From Siphonodentalium dalli (Eukaryota > Mollusca > Scaphopoda > Gadilida > Siphonodentaliidae): a DNA stretch of 64,000 nucleotides. Below are positions 13,001 to 25,000 of the stretch, piece by piece. A program made the translations under genes and the position numbers. The DNA lies in contig CP136068.1 in the NCBI GenBank assembly GCA_032622095.1, positions 181,540,796 through 181,604,795 on the forward strand. Reading direction: 5' to 3'. The notes below the pieces were generated by a model. That model was given only the letters and a program-made list of their open reading frames with translations, was not told the origin of the DNA and searched no databases. Positions within the stretch are counted from its first letter, which is position 1; every line of letters begins with the position of its first letter.

Positions 13001-16000
13001 GAGTATACATGTACTAACAGTCTGCCTTCTATTCTGTTTAGGCTCGATGCCTGTTTCTATGTTTGAATGCTTGTTTCTCGAGGTGTGTATATGTATTGTT
13101 TGTTTCTCGAGGCGTGTATATGTATTAATGCTTGTTTCTCGAGGCGGGTATATGTATTCATGTTTGTTTCTCGGGCGTGTATATGCATTAATGCTTGTTT
13201 CTCGAGGCGGGTATATATATGTATGCACGCTTGTTTCTTACATTCTGTATTTTATTCTGTTTAGGCTGGATGCTTGTTTCTCGAGGCGTGTATATGTATT
13301 GTTTGTTTCTCGAGGCGTGTATATGTATTAATGCTTGTTTCTCGAGGCGGGTATATATATGTATGCACGCTCGTTTCTTACATTCTGCATTTTATTCTGT
13401 TTAGGCTGGATGCTTGTTTCTTACATTCTGTATTTTATTCTGTTTAGGCTGGATGCTTGTTTCTCGAGGCGGGTATATATATGTATGCACGCTTGTTTCT
13501 TACATACTGCATTTTATTTTGTTTAGGCTGGATGCTTGTTTCTCTACATCATGGGACGCTATATGAGGACAACTAACTTCTTTTGGATGTTCTGTGAAGG
13601 CTTCTATTTACACAGACTGATGGTTCATGCCTTTAGCATTCCGAAATCGCTACTGTTTTACTACATGTTTGGATGGGGTAAGTCGTGTGATATCTCTACT
13701 ATTTTACTCAAATATGTGGCGACAGGGGCGGGGGTTGGACAGGTGTCTCTCTCCCCCTAACTTTGGTCAAAACGGTTGGAAACTTCATACCTGACGCAAA
13801 ATTAGTTCGAAAATTCACACCAACAATAGGTTGAAAATGTTATTGTAGTTTTATGTTCAAACAATTTATTGGGGGAATTTATTGTTTTGAACCAATATTT
13901 GCATAATTTCGTACCTTTGGTCAAAGTTTTGGACGGAAATGGCCATCAGTTGGACATTTTCCAACCTTAGTGGGGGGGGGGGGGGTGTCAGATTAGAAAT
14001 TTCCAACACTTAGAAATATTGTGTCCTGGTCCCTCCCCCGTGGCCAGGCAAAAAGTTCTAGTTAATTTAAGAATACAATATTGTCCTATATTTGGTCAAC
14101 GTTGTAATTCGAATTTTCATCAGTTGGGAATTTTCCAACCAAAGTGGGGGTCTTAGGAAAGCTTAAAGCCAGCATAGATGCTAGGATTTTGCAATTTTCT
14201 TGTTCATATTTCCAAATTTTCACACAGCAGGCCAAACCATGATCGGCCCGGTGTGCCATGATCGGCCCGGTGTGCCATGCTCCCTCCCATGTCGCCAATA
14301 AAAAAACTGCGAATGTGTTTAAGAAAACAACATTTCGTCAAGATTGTGGACTGAAATCAATTGGAGAATTTTCCAACGTGATGGTGTCTATGAGGTTATA
14401 CATATCCAACACTAGGAAAGCTTGATACCAATCTAGATGCTAGGATTTAGATATTTTCTTGTTTAGTTTTCAAAATTGGACCACTAGATGTTAGGATTTA
14501 TGCAATTTTCAGTGTTTAAGAATATATAGGCTATTAAGGCATAATCACTGAGATACAAGGGGTGCAAATGGAATTAGTCAAAACTTGGATTTAAGAGGGG
14601 GGGGGGGTGCAGTTGGAATTCCGCAAAGAGGACCCACCAACGGAGACCCTCTAGCCACGTCCCTGGTTTTACTACGTGTTTGGATGGGGTAAGTTGTGTC
14701 TGTCGTGCATGGCATTTCGTGTTCTACTCATAACGTTTATTACCCAATCAAGATGGTATTTAATTTATTTATAACAAATTTGGTTCTGCGCGACCAAAAA
14801 ACAATCTGTCAGTGTTAATGGACTCGCGATGGGCATCCGTAAACTAGATGGTCGAGTTCACAAATGTACATTAGCGAGTCCATTAACCGACTTAACAGCT
14901 TTTTAATATAGAAGGATAAATTACATTGATACAGATGACAAATTCCGATAAATATCGATAAATGAGACGTTGGTGAATGCTTTTCTAGGGGAAAGTAGTC
15001 CTTGACAGACAGCAAAACTGCACCCCTTGACACGGCTCATGTGAGTGGAAATTGCACTTGGATTTTATCCTACTAACAATTGTCCATCCAGCTGTCCATG
15101 CAGTACCGATTTGTTCGAAATTAAACTTCGATATTCAAACATATAATACATACACAAAACGACACGATGTGTAAATGGGTTTGTCGATACGACACTCGTG
15201 CTGTCGCGGAAGGATAGAACGAGAGGCGCTTGCGCCTCGAGTACTATCCTTCCGCGACAGCACGAGTGCCGTATCGACAAACCCAATTACACATCGTGTC
15301 GTTCTGTGTTTATTACAGGCTTAGAGGGTTTATTTAGGCACATAGAGGGATTGTTTTGTCATGTGTGATGATGCTTTTATTTTATAGTTCCGGTTTCATG
15401 GTTGAGGCGAACGTCATGTACGTCATTTTACGTCAACGTAAATATGGAACAGCAATAACACTTTACTTCTAGGAACAAGCGTGTAATAAATATAGGTTAT
15501 CACCACCATGTGTGAGATCCGTATTCTCGGAAACACACAGGGTGATGATAACCAATTTATCTTACAATTCGTCCCATAAAAATGCAATAAAACTCAATTT
15601 AAAACAGGAACTATTTTATTACGCGCAACACACAACGTACACAATATTCTCAGCACGCGACGTTGTAATAAGTCAAATTCTGAGAAATTCACGTCACTAT
15701 TCAAATTCACTTTGGCTGGAATCCGATTCAATGAAGAGGCGACGATATTTTCGTTTCATATGTTCGACATAATTGTCACTTTTAACAGGATAATTGTATT
15801 ATTTTATGGTGCAATCTCCTTGTATAGTGATAGTGTTGGCGAGAGGCATTGCCGGAGATGACTGTCCATTCAGAGTTTTGGTGAATTTTGAACTTTCCGA
15901 CACTTCGACAATCGAGTTCTGACTCGCACTAAAATAACCCATTAAACTTCATTTAGAGGAAATGCACTAAATCACGGACTTTTCGTAAGTATTGTGTTTT

Positions 16001-19000
16001 ATATCCTTAACATAAGATAAAATTAATTTGATTTTCCATTCTGTATTTTATCGAATAAAAAATGTGTTCAGTAGCTTTTGATCAAGACCGTACTGAATTA
16101 CGGGGAATTCCCTACTTCGCTAAAATAGAAATTGTCAAAATAGTCCGTATTCCTGCGCGCTGTAAACAATGTGTAAATTTCGTGACTTTTTCGATTTCCA
16201 AACATTTTTGGGTGGTTATTTTGAGCTTTTTGGGCCCTGTCACCATATTTTGTCAACTTTATTGAACTAATTATTGATTATTTTACATTCGTAGCACACG
16301 AGTATATTATTTTACGACTTTTAGTTGGTTATTTAGACGTTTTGTTTTGAAAACAAGCCAGTTGTCGAAACGCACGTGCACCAGCTGTTGCCATCGAAGA
16401 TATCCTTGTTGCCATCCAGGATACAAGATCGGAAACCGCCTAGGCGTTTTCGCGTGTATTTGATGAAATATAGCTATATTGTAAGATAAATATAGGTTAT
16501 CACCACCATGTGTGTTTCCGAGATCCGTATTCAAGTCGAGCTGCCTTCTCTGGGCAGTCTATCGACGAGTCCGCAGGACGAGTCGATAGACAGCCCAGAG
16601 AAGGCAGCGAGACTTGAATACGGATCTCGGAAACACACAGGGTGGTGATAACCAATTTATCTTACAATTCGTCCCATAAAAATGCAATAAAACTCAATTT
16701 AAAACAGGAACTATTTTATTACGCGCAATACAAAACGTACACAATATTCTCAGCACGCGACGTCGTGAGAAGTCAAATTCCGAGAAAACCACGTCACGTG
16801 ACTATTCAATTTCGCTTTGACTGGAATCCGATTCAATGATGAGTCGACGATATTTACGTTTCGAATGTTCGACATAATTATCACAGGATAATTGTAATTA
16901 TTGATGGTGCAATTTCCTTGGATGGTGATATTGTTGGCGAGAGGCAATGCAGGAGATGATTGTCTATTCACTGTTTTCACGAATTTCGTACTTTCCGACA
17001 CTTCAACAATCGACTTCTGACTTGCCGAATTCGCAGTGTCACGTGTGTCAGCAATTCTAGTCGGAACGGAATTCGAATTGTCAACATTGGAATCAGAAGT
17101 TGTTGTTCGTTTTGATGCTATGCAGAGGATGTCCGACATTTTTCGTTGCATTTCTACAGATGCAACAGAATAATTATTCACACTGGCAATATTTCTGTGA
17201 CCTGAAAGCTGTGCAATGGTGTTAGGGGTAATATCATTATGAAGAAGTCGAGTGCACGTTGTTTTCCGGACGCAGTTATTGGTCTTTCTACCAGGAAGTT
17301 CACCTTTCTCTGCCATCTTCTTCATTATTTTGGCCAATGCATGTTCACCCATAGGTTGAGCCTTATACCAGAAAGGTGAATCTGGTTTCCGATTATGATT
17401 AACTTGAATGTAAAATGGTGAATCAGGCTGCAAAGTGTTTAATGGACGCTTTGATTCGAATACCTTGTATGCCGCAACTGGACATTCTGTAGCTGGAACT
17501 CCAGGGATTGCGAATGCTTTTGGACTGAATGCTCGGTGGTGAGTATTGGCACTTTCTCCTGTTCGGGTTTTTGTCGTTCTTTCATTGTGTTTAAGAAATT
17601 CAACACCATTCGCGTCCTTCTCAAGTGTAATGTCACCCCATCGCAAACTATGTTGCTCTTTTCCTGTACGCATGCCGAATAATTTAACATTATTGTACCA
17701 CATCAGATTTATTAAACCGTAGGGGCAGTCAACACTCAGCACTGATCTCTCCCTGAGAAGAACTTCCTCACTTTCCGTTATAGGTTCCGCTGCATTTGGG
17801 CGATTACCTTTCCCAGCTTCTTTCAACTGCTTCCTCTTGCTTGCTTACACAATCCTGGAACCTTCAAATTCACGGTCCATGCATATTCGATAAGGATATT
17901 TCTTTTCCCTCAAGTATCGGTCAATACCACGGTGGTATGATGTCAATGAGTCTGGCTCATAATCAGATCCATCAGCTTTCCGTATAGACAGAATGAATGA
18001 TCCTATATAATTGTCCATATGAATTGGGTCAATTGTCTCAATTGCTTGAAATTCATTTCTCTCTGACAAAAATCTTGTGAATGCCCTTATCACAATTGTG
18101 TCTTCTTCACTGTATTATCATTTTGCATGCTAGTAACAAAGTCATCTTTCTCAGAATCATGAACATCAACAAATGTTGGTGCCTTGGAATTTGATGCAGG
18201 TCTCTGAATATTCAGATTCACCACTGATGGTCATTAACAGCAGCAGTACTAGTGGTATCACCATCACTGGCATCAGTGGTTGAAATACTTGCATTTCTGT
18301 TGTTAGCATCGTTGCTTCTTCTCCGTCCCCATAATGGAACTGATGACCCATAATCAGAAACACTGGCTGATATTGTGGCATCTGCAGGCAACATTTGAGA
18401 ATTACACTGACTTTCCACTAAAACATTGCTTTCACTAGTTTTAGAACTGTCTACTTGGTCGATTCTGCTCACAACATCATGCAAATCGTCATCGTCTCTG
18501 AATAGCTGCATTAGATCATCGTATGATACCTCATTTAGATTAATTGCTTCCAATTCCAAATTGTTTTAAATTTCGTACTTTCGCAAGAATCGATCGATTT
18601 ACGTAGTGTACTCTGCAGAAATTGCAAATGCAGACGACGCTTTAAAAGCATCTAAAGAACACATTAAAATTAATTCATGGGAATGCAATGAAATTACGGA
18701 CTTTTCGTAAGTAATCTCTCTTCTATCCTTGACAAAATATAATTTATTTCAAATTCCATTCTGTATTTTATCGAATAAAAATTGCCGTCAGCAGCTTCTG
18801 TCAGATCAAGACCGTACTGAATTTCGGGTAATTCCCTACTTCGCTTATAATAGAAATTGTTGAAATAGTCCGTATTCGTGCGCACTGTAAACAATGTGTT
18901 GCTTTTTAAATTTCCAATCATTTTGCGGTGCGTTTTTTTAGTTATTTTCGGTCCTGTCCTGTCCTCTCTCCACCTTATTTCAACTTTGTTAACACAAGTA

Positions 19001-22000
19001 TTTATTATGTTACGTTCGTAGCGCACGCTGATGTTATTTTACGGCTTTTAAATTTGTTATTCAGATGCTTTGTTTTGAAAACAAGCCAGTTGTCAAAACT
19101 CACGTGCACTCGCTGTTGCCATCCGCGATATCCTTGTTGCCATCCAGGATACAAGATCGGAAACCGCCTAGGCGTTTACGCGTGTATTTGAAGGAAAATA
19201 GCTAAATTGTCAGATACAATACAATATTTGTTTTCGCTGTAGATGGAAAGTAGAATAAATACGTGATATATGCTGTCGATGATATTGTCTGTATTTTGGG
19301 CACGAATGCATTTTAGGATAACTTTGACTCCCGAATTATCAAAGTAATATCGTTCGGCACAGAAGAACAGTAACTCTATTATGATGAAGAACAGTAACTC
19401 TATTATGATGAAGTGTTAGTTTTGATTGTGACAGATACAACGTGTATGGAAATTATCATCTGCATGTTCTGACAAGGAATTGTATTACATGCGCTTGGGG
19501 TTTATAAGCAATATGGAGATGATTGTTAGTGTGGGCGGGTGTTAGAAGTGAACTATTGCTCGAATAGAGGTCCTCGTGGGAGTTCGTCGTGCATATATTG
19601 GGAGACATGACCATTCTAGATTACGAATATCGACTTGTGGTATAAGCATAGAATAAAATGTCCATTCGTAACTAATAGAAAGTCGTTGTAGAACAAAGGA
19701 GCTGGATTTTAATCCAGGGTCAATGGGTGAGCGATATGACATTCGGAAACTACATTATGTAGAGGACCGAGCTGCGCTAAGGCAATATCTCTTAGTTCCG
19801 AATTGTCCATTGACTGACTTGAAATACAGTTTTTAAAATAAACAAGAAGGAATTGAATTTATCACATAATTTGGCCATAAAAGCAGTTTCATAATTATCG
19901 GTAATAGACACGTTTAATATCAGCGCGTGCGATGACGTCACGGCGTTCTTCAAATAACTTGCGATCGCTGTAGTTTATGATTGTTGTTTTCGATGAATAT
20001 TTCGCGTTGCTTCGGGTTTATTTGATCATGTGATAAAAGGTATCTCACACTCGTCCTATTTTATACGTAATTTATCAACCTCGTCCTCTAAATTCTATTT
20101 GAGCCTCGGTAAACCTCGGCTCAAATCGAATTTAGTGAACTCGGTTGATAAATTCCGTATAAAATAGAAACTCATGTGAGATCCTCTATGTATGCACAAT
20201 CCATTAACAAATATGATGATAGTAATTACGCTATAAATCGCATTGGCTAAACAATTACCCAACACAATGGTGCATATAGCACCACGCGAACGTTGGGTAA
20301 ATTGTACCCATTGTTGGGCAATGGTTTTACTCAAGGCAGGGTAACAATTTACCTAATATTAATTTCCCGTCTGCGTTGGCGATTTGTTGTTACCGTAAAT
20401 ATACACACTCCTAATGATCACGACAGGCTGGCAGTCTGAAAGCATCAACTCCGATAACTGCATTTAGTTCTACGTTACACACATTCCCTGATATATGGAA
20501 TGCATGGTATACAAATTACAAGAGTATACAATTTCGAAACCGATTTAAAACGTTATTGACAACAAAAGTATCTATCGCAATACTCGTCTAAAATGAAACG
20601 TAACAGTACCTTTTGTCGAGATTGTGCATTTATGCCCAAATACACGACATAAGCCCCGGCGTTGTTAATTGCAGTAAAACGCCTGGTATGTCCACCTTTC
20701 ATTTTTGATGGATGATATTTAACCTTGCCCGTTATGAACAGAACTGATAGATATAAACAAAATGAACAGCAATCTTAAAGAGGCTGTTATTTGGTCATAT
20801 AATCTAAAACCAGCATACTATGTAAACCATTTAATGGTTTGCGTACGCCATTCATACATATTTTGTTTTTTTGTTTTTCATATTGTTTTCATGCATTTAG
20901 ATGTTACTATATTTCACGTTGTCATTTTACTATATAAGTTTCATTTCCAAGCAGGGGCGGCAGGAAGACGGCATATATAGCCATGCCGCTGCTGTACAAT
21001 ATAATCATGTTTATTTATGAAAAGTTCACTGTTAGCATAATGTTTGTAAATGTTGTACAATAAACAACCAATCGATCAATCCTGTGTCATAAGGTTGAAT
21101 GGTAGATGTGAGTAGTGGTATATTGTCAAGTAATGATGGTGGGATTAAGTAAGTCTAGACATAGTATTTGAAGGTATGGCCATAATTATATACAAAGTTC
21201 GATGTTAAATAAAACAAAAATATTCATTAATTGCGAGATCAGAACATGAGGATTTAATTTGGCCAAAGTGTTTCTAATGTGACCAGCATAATTAAGAATT
21301 GGTCAAAACATTGGCAAAAACATTTGTCGGCCCAGCGTAAACACTGTTAACATTCCTGAATAGTAAAGAGTCTGAATTTTCAATCGGATATTCGGCAAAC
21401 TAGTCCAAAGTTCATGGACAAGTATTCATTTGAGACAGAACATAACATGTATAAAATATACTGGTATGCAAACGTGTATACATGTACGCGTACAATGTTA
21501 CTAATATACCAATTTGTGTGCAAGATGTGTGCGAGCTGTGTACAAATGTCGACCCCACAATTATATGTGGTATATCTACTCAATCGTTATTGTCAGATAT
21601 TGTTCTGGATATAAACGTATAATATACTAAACAAAATTAAGATAACAAAAAATATTGCTGCTTCCTGTTTGAGCCAGAGCCCAGCGACGTGCCGATGTGT
21701 AAAGTTAGAAATTTCGAAAAGTTGGAACATTCGAGACACCCCGACCCAACAGAGACCCTCTAGCCACGTACCTGCTTGATTCACTTCGTAATCTATATAT
21801 AATAACTACATTACATTCGTGATATACAGCTTCCCATACACGCCGCAAAAAAGAAGTACAAACGAAATGAAAAAAATGAACAAATCAGGAATTGTCTCTA
21901 CAGATTCAAGTGATCAATTGGAAAACGAGGAGGCTGTCTTTTCTTTGGATGCGGCTTTGTCGCGTGTCCGAGTCTGAGGAGAGTAATCCGCTGCATTATT

Positions 22001-25000
22001 GACAAAAAGCACCGTCAGCAGATCCCCAATTCGATTTTCTGTATAATATTGTTAACAAATTCATGAATTTCCCTCTTAGTGGCAATTCTCATGACCGCTT
22101 CTGATGGAATCTCTCTGGTGATTGAAACTCTAGATCAAAGTTCGTGGTATAATTTGTTTGATGTCCGCTGGTGTGCAGCGTGATGCATGGTGTAACGTCG
22201 GTATAATGTCAGTTATAAGCCTCATTTGAATTTGATGTGGGAATATATGGCTAACGTGGCTCCGTGAAACAATTCCGTGTGATTTAACATTGTATTACCA
22301 GTGGAACATATGTTATGTTTGTAATCTAACTCTTCTAGTGATTGAATTTGAATATCCGGTCGTCACTAGATAATACTATTAGCGTGGTGAGCTATATGGT
22401 TTATTGCCTGACCATTATATGTATATATGTATGTATCTAGTTGTAAATATCTGCCTCTCCACTTTAGCCTAAATAGAGGACCACACGTGGTCCAGTTTCA
22501 TAGTCATAATATAATGTCACATATAATATAATAAATATAGGATACACAATGAGTTCCCAGTTTACAGCGAAATTTACATAACGAGTCCAGTATAAATTAG
22601 GTTAAAACCCCAATTTACTAGACCAGTTTTGTGAAATTCGCTATAACCATGGGCCGAGTTGTAGATTATTTATATTGCTTGACCCAAGACCTCCATTAAC
22701 ATACTTAAATCAATAAATGGGACGCGGAACTAACATCGCGTTATATAAGACGTACGATGATCGTGCACGCGTAAATAAATAGTCCCAGATAAATAAGACT
22801 CTTTGACATATTTAATGGCATAAATTTAATGAAATATTTGTTCAAACTAAATCAACAATAGCCACAAACAGACAACAAGCCGAAAGTCAGTCACGTTTGC
22901 GCAACACCAATACATTTGGGTACACATCGCCATATTTCCTGCTATATAATGACCGTTGTACATGTATATCATTATTATATAATAGGTTTACTTAATGGAA
23001 GAATCATGTCATGAGATATTTTGGCTATAATTTAACTATATATTTCTAGGAGTCTCCGCAGTACCCATACTGATATACTCCATTATACGAGGAGCAGAGG
23101 GCCATACATCGTAAGTATAGTCAATAGCATATTAAAGATGATGTACATGTAACAAATCAAACCGCACATAATGCGTATACCATTTAACCCTTTCTGTACT
23201 AAATGGATTCTCCCACTCAGATATACAAGTATACATGGGAGTAGTCTATCATTCATTTGAATCGATGTCCATAAAAATGAGCAGACGATAGATATGAACA
23301 CAATACTACAAGTGGAGAAGGATTCATATTTACTGGTGGGAAATGTCCCAACATATCATTGTCTCGACAACTTCTGATAACATTTCATGGCAAGAAACAG
23401 AGGCGGCATGAGATACACATTTCAATGAGTAAACAATTACCCATTTATTCAAGTTCTTGGTCATGTCGTCGTCGAATAAATAAGTTGTAATTGATAACAA
23501 ATTTAAGACAGACATCAACTATACATACATACAAACTAATTGATGTGCATTTATATTTCTATTTAAGGTGGTCATTTTCATCTTTATCTACATTTTACTG
23601 ATTAGGAGGGATGCTAATTGATGGACCATATACTATATTATTAACATGTGTGTTCCATTCTATTGTACCGGACTTCATAATTTTCAATTTTTTTTACCGC
23701 GATCCCTTTAATATTATGTATGCAAATAACATATGTTATAAGTCAAGACTGTCCAACCGATCGTATCTGCCTCGCGCAATGCACATAGCTCAACTATGAT
23801 ATCACGATAAAGAGCCATACCGTGGGGAAGAGATATGCGTCAGCAAAACTGATAACGACCACATATGCACAAGGTACCACCATGAGATAAGGCCCACTCT
23901 TTATTGTGCATGTCATCCTGTGTGAGTTTACAGAACGAATAACCTCAGTCACTCAATCACCCATAAATTTCCTTCGGGAATGGAACAACCCTTTAGATGC
24001 AATCAGAAAGGAAGTGGATAAGGTCTACTTACTGGCGATTTTTTACAACATAAAAGGCAAATCAATCATTGCATAGTACTAGCCTCAGTATCCTCGGATT
24101 GTCACATTAGCTGTGATGACAATCGTGATGTCTGGACGATTTAGATTAGTTGTATTAATACTTGTCACGACTATCTGCGTTGATATACACAACATGTTTG
24201 GAACTTTCCTCGCGATACTGTAGACCACACGTGAACCATTTATCAGGACATTTTATAAATAAACGTAGCACACTTGTGAAACGTTCGTCTTGACATTTTA
24301 TAAACAACTGTAGTTCACACATGAAACGTTCCTCAGGACATTGTATGATACTAATTGTAGCTAACACTCATGTTACTCTGAACACCTTTGTATACAGCCA
24401 TTTGTGACCCGCCATATCAAATTCAGTCGTAAGTCGGGATTTTTTTTACCCTGTGCCAATGCATTCTCTTATATATGCGAGTCGACCATAGGTGGCCTCG
24501 CATATATAAGAGAATTCATTGGCCTAACAATTTTTTACAATTTGAATAATTTTTTCTTGTATTCTTTAACAATTTTATAATTTCACCCATACAGAGCCCC
24601 AGACAAACATGAGCAGACGACTCTCTTCTATATGCTTCTATATATGTGTGGGGCTCTCTGCAGGGTAATGGATGTTTTTTTTTATTTTATGTCCTAAAAA
24701 TTGTAAGAAACATTTATTTAAAAAAAATGATAAAAAATTGTTAGGCCAATGCATTCTCTTATATATGCGAGTCGACCTATGGTCGACTCGCATATATAAG
24801 AGAATGCATTGGCACAGGGTAAAGAAAATCCCGACTTACGACTGGATTTGATATGGCGGGTCACATTTGCCTTCTAAATGTTTAGTTGATTTTTTGCAAA
24901 ACACGTGTAGTTGAATGCATTTACGGGCAATGTTCAGTAACATCGTCACAAGTGGAACAGATATTTTACTCCCCACGTTGTAAGATGTAATACATGTTCA

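Larger units (their letters stand above)
16488..19213 (-). mobile_element. Crypton (tyrosine-recombinase transposon), longer copy
   Basis: It contains a minus-strand recombinase pseudogene and shares both ends with the neighbouring deleted copy. There are no terminal inverted repeats between the two ends, as expected for Cryptons, but the 3' end carries a 156-bp hairpin. The 5' part (18560-19210) matches 15960-16480 of the other copy and seems untranslated. The right border is near CTAAATTGTCAGA (about 19200-19213). Confidence 0.75.
19214..23049. other. Long intron between TM3 and TM4 exons; small repeats
   Basis: No exon recognised. It contains a foldback hairpin at 20040-20190, a retroelement tail at 20948-21080, a fragment ending CTCTAGCCACGTACCTG (21665-21775) and a MITE at 22450-22805. 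The rest is AT-rich and plain. Confidence 0.45.

Noticed and set aside
12888-13526. Overlapping + frames rich in Cys, Val and Leu
   Set aside because: They arise from the tandem repeat around the TM3 acceptor; only the last 151 nt (13527-13677) belong to a recognised exon.
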